From the NCBI RefSeq assembly GCF_014698735.1, contig NZ_JACJTQ010000023.1, forward strand, positions 32,278 to 96,277: a stretch of 64,000 nt of DNA, written 5' to 3'. The translations under genes were made by a program, and so were the position numbers. Origin of the DNA: Anabaena catenula FACHB-362 (GTDB taxonomy: Bacteria > Cyanobacteriota > Cyanobacteriia > Cyanobacteriales > Nostocaceae). This document shows, piece by piece, positions 58,869-64,000 of this stretch (positions are counted from its first letter, which is position 1; the number at the start of each line of letters is the position of its first letter). Below the pieces are notes generated by a model. The model saw nothing but the letters and a program-made list of their open reading frames with translations, was not told the DNA's origin and did not search any database.

Positions 58869-59918
58869 ATGAATAATTGCCTTGATTTTACTTTTGATTT
58901 TACTGTAGCTATTCCCACCTACAACGGTGAACATCGTTTACCTGAGTTACTAGAAAGTCTGCAAAATCAACTGAAAACTGAGCATCTATCTTGGGAAATA
59001 ATTGTAGTTGATAACAACAGTACAGATAACACAGCCGAAGTTGTCCGCACCTATCAAAGAAATTGGCAATGTCCCTATCCTTTAAAATACTGCTTTGAAC
59101 CGAAACAAGGTGCAGCATACGCTAGAAACAAAGCAATAGCAGTAGCGAAAAGCCAACTAATTGGTTTTCTAGATGATGATAATTACCCGAACTCAAATTG
59201 GGTAGAGGCAGCTTATAATTTTTCCCAACAACATCCTCAAGCTGGGGCTTATGGTAGCCAAATTCATCCTGACTGGGAAGTAGAACCACCCGAAAATTTT
59301 CAAAAAATTGCCCCATTTTTGGCAATTACAGAGCGAGGAAATTTACCTCTACTCTATGAAGCAAGAAAAAAATTACTACCACCTTCTGCTGGACTGGTTG
59401 TCCGCAAACAAGCTTGGATAGAAAGCGTACCAACTGACCCTATTTTAACTGGTAGAATCAAGGGAAATATGCTGACTGGTGAAGATTTAGAAATGCTCTC
59501 TCATATCCAAAAAGCTGGATGGGAAATTTGGTACAATCCGGAAATGGAGATTGATCATAAAATCCCAACTTCACGGTTACAAAAAGAGTATCTAATCCCC
59601 TTTTTCAGAGGTATTGGACTTAGCCGTTATGTGACTCGCATGGTAAATATAAAACCTTGGTTGAGACCAGTTTTTACTTTACTTTACATGAGCAATGATA
59701 TTCGTAAGATTTTTTTCCATTGGATAAAATATCGAACTCAATTAAAAAATGATTTAGTAGCTGCTTGTGAATTACAACTATTTTTAAGTAGCTTCATTAG
59801 CCCCTTTTATCTATTGATAAATGGCTATTTAAAACATCCTCTAATCCCGTTTCATCTTAAGGTTGTTAAAAATACACAGATAATCTCTACGCGAATATTC
59901 AAAATTATTCCCAGATGA
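58869..59918 (+). CDS. hpsE: Hormogonium polysaccharide biosynthesis glycosyltransferase HpsE
   Basis: From the ATG at 58869 (MNNCLDFTFDFTVAIPTYNGEHRLPEL) the product is 349 residues. Motifs: IIVVDNNSTDNTAEVVRTY, IGFLDDDNYPNSNWV (metal site), AITERGNLPLLYEARKKLLPPSAGLVV, and IQKAGWEIWYNPEMEIDHKIPTSRL. It is a GT2 enzyme of the HpsE type. An in-frame extension to TTG at 58809 is encoded by the right end of the mobile element and is not original. The leader between the element and the ATG is only 17 bp (TATCTCGTAGAAGAAAG), with a weak ribosome site. It overlaps the next gene by four bases (ATGA). Confidence 0.9.
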   Translation: MNNCLDFTFDFTVAIPTYNGEHRLPELLESLQNQLKTEHLSWEIIVVDNNSTDNTAEVVRTYQRNWQCPYPLKYCFEPKQGAAYARNKAIAVAKSQLIGFLDDDNYPNSNWVEAAYNFSQQHPQAGAYGSQIHPDWEVEPPENFQKIAPFLAITERGNLPLLYEARKKLLPPSAGLVVRKQAWIESVPTDPILTGRIKGNMLTGEDLEMLSHIQKAGWEIWYNPEMEIDHKIPTSRLQKEYLIPFFRGIGLSRYVTRMVNIKPWLRPVFTLLYMSNDIRKIFFHWIKYRTQLKNDLVAACELQLFLSSFISPFYLLINGYLKHPLIPFHLKVVKNTQIISTRIFKIIPR

Positions 59919-60481
59919 ACGCACATATAAAAATATATTTAGCGAAGCATAAACAAGCTTTAAATAACAACTATAATAGCGGTTTTACTTTGCTAGAAAT
60001 GATGCCAGTGGTATTATTAATTGGCTTATTATCCGCAATAGTAGCACCCGGTTGGTTGAGTTTTGTGAACAATCGCCGTCTGAACATTGCTCAAAATGTC
60101 GTATACAATGCAATGCGCCAAGCTCAAAGTGAAGCCAAAAAAGAAAAAGTGACTTGGCAAGCTAGTTTTAGGGAACAAAATGGTATAGTTCAATGGGCTG
60201 TTCACCCTGCTAGTGTAAATCCATTAAATGCCAACTGGAATAGCTTAGATTCTAATCTCCGCTTAGATGATGAAACAACGCTACAACTGTCTAATGGCGT
60301 TCGACAAATCCAGTTTGATTACCTGGGTAGTGTTAGAAAGCCACCATTAGGAAGAATTACCCTGTCTACTAAGTCTGGTGGAACAACAAAAAGATGTGTG
60401 TTTGTTTCTACTATTTTAGGCGCTATGCGAACTGCAAAAGAGCAAGATCAAGCCAACTCAAATGGTGATTTTTGCTATTAG
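59915..60481 (+). CDS. Additional GspH/FimT-type pseudopilin of the hps locus
   Basis: A 188-residue protein whose ATG overlaps the hpsE stop (ATGA). The prepilin motif is NSG/FTLLEMMPVVLLIGLLSAIVAPGWLSFV with E5, followed by NNRRLNIAQNVVYNAMRQAQSEAKKEKVTW. It is a paralogue of HpsD (shared GFT-x-x-E, AP-x-W-x-x-FV, RRLN, AM-QAQ-EAK). The unusual M-P within the hydrophobic segment (MMPVVLL) departs from the pilin consensus. The C-terminus has two Cys (KRCVFVSTI, GDFCY). It likely completes the pseudopilin set. A terminator-like palindrome follows. Confidence 0.85.
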   Translation: MNAHIKIYLAKHKQALNNNYNSGFTLLEMMPVVLLIGLLSAIVAPGWLSFVNNRRLNIAQNVVYNAMRQAQSEAKKEKVTWQASFREQNGIVQWAVHPASVNPLNANWNSLDSNLRLDDETTLQLSNGVRQIQFDYLGSVRKPPLGRITLSTKSGGTTKRCVFVSTILGAMRTAKEQDQANSNGDFCY

Positions 60482-60493
60482 AAATATGGTGTC

Positions 60494-60536
60494 AAAGAAT
60501 GTAGAGATGTTGTATCCAATGTCTCTACATTCTTTT
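60494..60536 (+). terminator. Palindromic repeat/terminator at the end of the hps module
   Basis: AAAGAATGTAGAGA (60494-60507) pairs with TCTCTACATTCTTT (60522-60535), a 14-bp stem with a 14-base loop, 12 bases after the pseudopilin stop. It shares the ATGTAGAGA...TCTCTACAT core with the palindrome at 48907-48938. The stem ends in TTTT, so it may terminate the operon. Confidence 0.65.
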
Positions 60537-60722
60537 ATAGTCTTTTATTATTTACATATAGGACTCCTATTTGATTTTTGTTGGCGCAGCCTGCGCTTTG
60601 CGCTTACAAAATAGGTATACATCTACCTTCTTTCTTCCCTATTCCCTGTTCCCTGCCTAAATGGGTAGATATGGCTACGCCTCCCGTAAGGGATACACAA
60701 ATCAAATCGCATTGCTATAGAG

Positions 60723-61391
60723 ATGAAATCACTAGTAAACGCTAAACAACACCTGATTATTTTTACCCGCTATCCAGAACCTGGGACGACAAAAACAAGA
60801 CTAATACCTGCTTTGGGTAGTGTTGGTGCTGCTAATCTGCAAAAGCAGATGACCGAACATACAATTTTGCAGGTGCAGGAATTGCAAAAAGTAGCTGCGG
60901 TATCTGCACAAGTGCGGTTTGCGGGGGGTAATTTGCAACTTATGCAAGATTGGCTGGGTTTGGATTTGGTTTACCAGACTCAAGGTGAAGGAGATTTAGG
61001 TCAGCGTTTAGTGCGATCGCTTGCGGATGCTTTTCAAAACAGTGCAGAATATGTAATTATCATTGGCACTGACTGTCCTGGGGTGAATTCGCAAATTTTA
61101 GCAACCGCATTTAAGCAACTACAGATTTTTGATCTTGTGCTTGGCCCTGCAATTGACGGTGGATATTACTTAATTGGTTTGCGGCAAGTCATCCCCGAAT
61201 TATTTTCTCACATCGCCTGGGGAACGGCTCAAGTATACCAACAGACTCTAGAAATCGCTTTAAAGCTAAACTTATCATTTTTTCACTTACCTACCTTGGC
61301 TGATGTTGACCGTCCAGAAGATTTAGCTATTTGGGAACAAACCCTGACGGGTGATGTCAAACCTCAAGACAGTATAAGCAAGTCTGTGTAA
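60723..61391 (+). CDS. TIGR04282-type glycosyltransferase-like protein (DUF2064)
   Basis: A 222-residue protein of the small GT-A-like group annotated TIGR04282 (arsenosugar-type glycosyltransferase-like). Marks: LIIFTRYPEPGTTKTRLIPALG, then TQGEGDLGQRLVRSLADAF, VIIIGTDCPGV (DxD-like), DLVLGPAIDGGYYLIGL, and THLADVDRPEDL-like PTLADVDRPEDL. Function in cyanobacteria is not settled; its place next to polysaccharide genes is suggestive. The upstream 241 bp hold a copy of a common short repeat (GCCTGCGCTTTGCG at 60589) and no gene. Confidence 0.85.
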   Translation: MKSLVNAKQHLIIFTRYPEPGTTKTRLIPALGSVGAANLQKQMTEHTILQVQELQKVAAVSAQVRFAGGNLQLMQDWLGLDLVYQTQGEGDLGQRLVRSLADAFQNSAEYVIIIGTDCPGVNSQILATAFKQLQIFDLVLGPAIDGGYYLIGLRQVIPELFSHIAWGTAQVYQQTLEIALKLNLSFFHLPTLADVDRPEDLAIWEQTLTGDVKPQDSISKSV

Positions 61392-61552
61392 ATATTTATT
61401 ATTCTTTCTTCACATCCTTTCGTCTTTTTACTCTGAATATACTTAGAATTATAGCAAATTAGGTCACTCAGTATTAAATATAAATAACATAAACTACAGT
61501 TAGTACTATGGTATAGGTTAAAACCAAAAGTCTGGCAATATATAATATAAGC

Positions 61553-61629
61553 TGGGCTTTCCCTAGGTAGTTGGATACTCATAGAAAAAGGATAGTTAAG
61601 CCCACAGAGAGTATCAATCTGATGGGCTT
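61553..61629 (+). promoter_or_regulatory. Possible switching RNA structure upstream of the HpsJ-family gene
   Basis: AAGCCCA at 61598-61604 can pair with TGGGCTT either upstream (61553-61559) or downstream (61623-61629), but not both. GATACTC (61574-61580) pairs with GAGTATC (61609-61615). The remainder of the gene-free stretch 61392-61694 is A/T-rich without other marks. Mutually exclusive stems recall an attenuator, but no T-run follows. Confidence 0.3.
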
Positions 61630-61694
61630 TCTGCTCCAAGAGTTGTAACTTTATAGATAGCAAACAGTTTTATTCACAACGAATTTACAAAAAT

Positions 61695-62531
61695 ATGGTT
61701 AACCGTGTTGCTGCATCAAATACTTCACTCACACTTAAGGTGGTGGGAATAGTTTGTATTTTGTCTTTTTTCATTGATTTCGTGATTCTTTTATTGGGTT
61801 TTAGTCCCACTAATAAACAATCACAAATTTCCTTGACCACAGCCCTAGTTGACCGAGGAATTGTTCCCTTAGTAGGATTAGGGGTGCTATTGGCTGGATA
61901 TTGGATAGATGAAGTGGGAAGTGACCGCCCCCAAGGTATTGATTTAAGATTTCCTGCCCTCATCATCTCCAGCATATTAGGTTTGATGTTCTTACTAATT
62001 TTTCCCCTGCACCTGAACAACGTGCGCCAAGCCAGCACCCAAACAGTAACTCAAATTTCCCAAGAAGCCCAGCAAGCTGAAAATCAACTGGACAACCAGT
62101 TATCCCAGATCCAAGAACAACTGAACAATGCTCAGGCCAAAGCTCAGTTAGAACAAGCGCGAACCCAACTTAAAACTCAGATTACTGAACTACTCAAAGA
62201 CGAGCAAAAGTATAAACAAGCACTTAGTAGTCCCCAGCTTCCCGCAGACCAAAAAGATTTACTTCAGAAAGCTAAAGCAAATCCCCAAGAGCTTGACAAA
62301 TTGATTGCTCAACGAACAGATCCTCAAGAACTTGCTAATCAAAGACGTAGCCAAATTCGCCAGCGCAAAGAAGAAGTAGAAAAACAAGCTAAAGACAATG
62401 CTTGGAAGTCTGGACTCAGGATTGGTTTCAGCAGCTTGCTGTTGTCCATTGGTTATATCATCATCGGTTGGACAGGATTAAGGGGTATGGGTTCTTTACA
62501 AGGTGCAAAACGTAAGGCTCCAGCGCGTTAA
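61695..62531 (+). CDS. HpsJ-family membrane protein
   Basis: A 278-residue protein with four hydrophobic helices: VGIVCILSFFIDFVILLLGF, GIVPLVGLGVLLAGYWIDEV, ALIISSILGLMFLLIFPLHL, and near the C-terminus GFSSLLLSIGYIIIGWTGL. Between helices three and four lies a ~130-residue coiled coil rich in Gln, Glu and Lys (QISQEAQQAENQLDNQLSQIQ, AQLEQARTQLKTQI). This matches my memory of the HpsJ family linked to hormogonium polysaccharide export. Its closeness to hpsA-E supports that. A periplasmic or cytosolic spacer role for the coiled coil is inferred. Confidence 0.75.
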   Translation: MVNRVAASNTSLTLKVVGIVCILSFFIDFVILLLGFSPTNKQSQISLTTALVDRGIVPLVGLGVLLAGYWIDEVGSDRPQGIDLRFPALIISSILGLMFLLIFPLHLNNVRQASTQTVTQISQEAQQAENQLDNQLSQIQEQLNNAQAKAQLEQARTQLKTQITELLKDEQKYKQALSSPQLPADQKDLLQKAKANPQELDKLIAQRTDPQELANQRRSQIRQRKEEVEKQAKDNAWKSGLRIGFSSLLLSIGYIIIGWTGLRGMGSLQGAKRKAPAR

Positions 62532-62585
62532 TCTACTGGGCGTTAAGTAAATTGCCCTCTGACTATAAGTCAGGGGCTATACACA

Positions 62586-62935
62586 CTAAGTCCGCCCAGG
62601 CGGACTAATACATATATTCTCAGAAAATAGGCTTTGCTTGTGCAACTAAGTTATGGCAGGGAACAGGGAATAGGGAATAGGGAATAGGGAACAGGGAATA
62701 GGGAATAGGGAATAGGTGATTGGTGATTGGTGATTGGTGATTGGTGTTGGCGGTAGCCTGCCGTATGACTCCTACGTCGTCACGCAAGCTATAGGCATAT
62801 GGTGACAGGGAATAGGGAACGGTGAATAGGCAAGAGTTAGAAGGTTATTCTCCTCATCTCCGCGTCCCCGCGTCCTCCCATCCTCCCGTCCCCGCGTCCT
62901 CCCATCCTCCCATCCTCCCGTCCCCTCGTCTCTTT
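62586..62935. repeat. Repeat-rich spacer: palindrome and heptamer arrays
   Basis: AGTCCGCC-CA-GGCGGACT is a perfect 8-bp hairpin (62589-62606). Arrays of GGGAATA heptamers (about 62665-62712), TGATTGG (about 62716-62744), and CGTCCTCCCATCCTCC-type units (about 62858-62930) follow. A GCGGTAGCCTGCCG phrase lies near 62749. The stretch 62532-62987 contains no gene. Confidence 0.85.
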
Positions 62936-62987
62936 GTGACCGAGCGCGGCTGATTATGAATCACTTCAAATCGCTAAAAAACCGGAA

Positions 62988-63842
62988 ATGTTCTCAATTT
63001 ACATACTCACATATAACGAAGAATTAGATATTGCTGCTTGTATTGAGTCAGCACTGCTATCCGATGACATCATTGTTGTAGACTCTTGCAGTAGCGATCG
63101 CACTATAGAAATTGCCAGTTTTTATCCTATTCGAGTCGTCCAACATCCTTTTGAAAGCCACGGGAAACAACGCACCTGGATGCTAGAATCTGTCCTCCCC
63201 AAACACGAATGGGTGTACATTCTCGAAGCCGACGAACGCATGACACCAGAACTTTTTGCTGAATGCGTCGCCGCCACTCAAAATCCCGACTACATCGCCT
63301 ACTACGTTGCGGAAAGAGTGATGTTTATGAATCGTTGGATTCGCTATAGCACCCAATATCCCCGTTACCAATTGCGCTTTTTTCGCCACGGTAAAGTCTG
63401 GTTTACAGACTATGGTCATACGGAACGTGAAGTGTGTAATGGTGCAACGAGCTTTTTAAAACAAACCTATCCTCATTACACTTCTAGCAAAGGTTTGAGC
63501 CGCTGGTTAGAAAAACATAACCGTTATTCTACAGATGAAGCTAAAGAAACCTTGTATCAATTACAAAATGGAGAAGTTAACTGGCGAGATTTATTTTTTG
63601 GCAAATCAGAAGTTGAAAGACGACGCGCCCTCAAAGATTTATCGTTGCGTATACCAGCTAGACCAGTAATCCGCTTTGTGTATATGTATTTTTTCTTGGG
63701 TGGCTGCTTAGACGGACACCCTGGTTTAGCTTGGTGTACCTTGCAAGCATTCTATGAATACCTAATTTTGCTCAAAGTTTGGGAAATGAAATATCTACCC
63801 ACACCCAGCCTAGTAGCTGACGAAGCTAAAAATGACAGTTAA
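62988..63842 (+). CDS. GT2 glycosyltransferase, WaaE/KdtX-like
   Basis: A 284-residue GT2 enzyme: FSIYILTYNEELDIAACIESAL, DDIIVVDSCSSDRTIEIA, WVYILEADERMTPELF (ExD in place of the usual DxD), and HGKQRTWMLE. A C-terminal Y-MYFFLGGCLDGHPGLAW segment follows, as in WaaE/KdtX-type transferases that extend lipopolysaccharide core or similar acceptors. A terminator-like hairpin follows at 63920-63936. The sugar donor is unknown. It probably belongs to the surface-polysaccharide functions of this region. Confidence 0.88.
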   Translation: MFSIYILTYNEELDIAACIESALLSDDIIVVDSCSSDRTIEIASFYPIRVVQHPFESHGKQRTWMLESVLPKHEWVYILEADERMTPELFAECVAATQNPDYIAYYVAERVMFMNRWIRYSTQYPRYQLRFFRHGKVWFTDYGHTEREVCNGATSFLKQTYPHYTSSKGLSRWLEKHNRYSTDEAKETLYQLQNGEVNWRDLFFGKSEVERRRALKDLSLRIPARPVIRFVYMYFFLGGCLDGHPGLAWCTLQAFYEYLILLKVWEMKYLPTPSLVADEAKNDS

Positions 63843-63906
63843 ATTAATTTTCTTAACAAAACTTAATTTTCAAAATTTGCACTTGGGAAGGTGTGACCGA
63901 AAATAA

Positions 63907-63942
63907 TGGGATACAAGCCCCGTCCTTCTAGGACGGCTTTTT
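63907..63942. terminator. Hairpin with T-run; probable right end of an IS200/IS605 element
   Basis: CCGTCCT-TCT-AGGACGG (63920-63936) is followed by CTTTTTATT, a good terminator for the glycosyltransferase gene. The phrase GGGATACAAGCCCCGTCC is, in my memory, typical of the end of tnpB-type elements on the other strand, which fits the partial minus-strand ORF that stops inside the hairpin. Confidence 0.55.
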
Positions 63943-64000
63943 ATTGATTAATTCATCAATATAGTCCCTAACCTTATCTTGCCATCCTGGGACATCATTG
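63928..64000 (-). CDS. C-terminal end of a minus-strand ORF, possibly an IS transposon protein (partial)
   Basis: Twenty-three codons are visible: NDVPGWQDKVRDYIDELINK then KPS and TAG at 63928-63930. The stop codon lies in the loop of the hairpin above. This arrangement, an ORF ending in the right-end hairpin, is usual for IS200/IS605 accessory genes, but the visible protein is too short to assign. Confidence 0.4.
   Translation of the reverse strand, partial: NDVPGWQDKVRDYIDELINKKPS

Overview
The window comes from a filamentous, heterocyst-forming cyanobacterium of the Nostoc/Anabaena type. It carries hetR (the heterocyst master regulator), psaK of photosystem I, the cyanobacterial alkane pair ado/aar, and an almost complete hormogonium polysaccharide (hps) locus. 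The HIP1 octamer GCGATCGC recurs through the coding regions. Intergenic spaces are full of the short tandem heptamers and dispersed hairpin repeats typical of Nostocales. I see no tRNA, rRNA or CRISPR array.

Layout. 0-9.5 kb: the start of mfd (minus strand, cut by the window edge), a CNNM/CorC-type membrane protein, a two-gene ATPase/TOPRIM-like operon whose second gene has lost its C-terminus to a heptamer-repeat insertion, an aldo/keto reductase, rpiA, an SLH-domain protein and dxs. 9.5-14 kb: a C-type-lectin/FGE-fold protein with a strongly diversified C-terminus (candidate remote target of a diversity-generating retroelement), a zinc alcohol dehydrogenase and a PiT phosphate transporter, separated by long dispersed repeats. 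14-25 kb: a DMT transporter with an unusual repeat-rich N-terminal extension, hetR, a cysteine-repeat exported protein, rpsD behind a structured leader, moaA, two exported proteins, a cyanobacterial protein of unknown function and a pterin dehydratase. 25-31 kb: a very large CheB-CheR-PAS-histidine kinase-receiver hybrid, small membrane and pentapeptide remnants, and a toxin-antitoxin pair with a frameshifted VapC. 31-39 kb: a lone sugar ABC permease, then ado-aar-accA-SDR-folE (fatty-acid/alkane and folate metabolism), trpF, psaK and gloA. 39-49 kb: clpB, four glycosyltransferase genes, htpG and rpmB. 49-64 kb: hpsA-B-C-D, then an IS200/IS605-type element carrying an HNH-less IscB relative (IsrB), then hpsE, an extra pseudopilin, a TIGR04282 glycosyltransferase-like protein, an HpsJ-family protein and another glycosyltransferase; the tail of a probable second IS element lies at the right edge.

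How it fits together. The right third is mainly a surface-polysaccharide and pseudopilin export region for hormogonium gliding: HpsA at the cell surface, pseudopilins HpsB-D plus one more, and several GT2 enzymes. A paralogous hpsE-like gene with three tandem GT2 copies sits a few kb upstream. The 32-37 kb cluster links fatty acyl-ACP supply (accA) to aldehyde and alkane formation (aar, ado).

Most interesting items: (1) the candidate DGR target at 9.9-10.8 kb; (2) the IsrB element with matching end hairpins and a structured candidate omega-RNA region, inserted 18 bp upstream of hpsE; (3) the ATPase/TOPRIM-like candidate defence pair cut by a 103-bp repeat insertion that can be reconstructed precisely; (4) a structured region upstream of rpsD; (5) several repeat families, some bracketing the hps module. 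All calls come from reading the sequence and from recalled knowledge of families; no database search was run.
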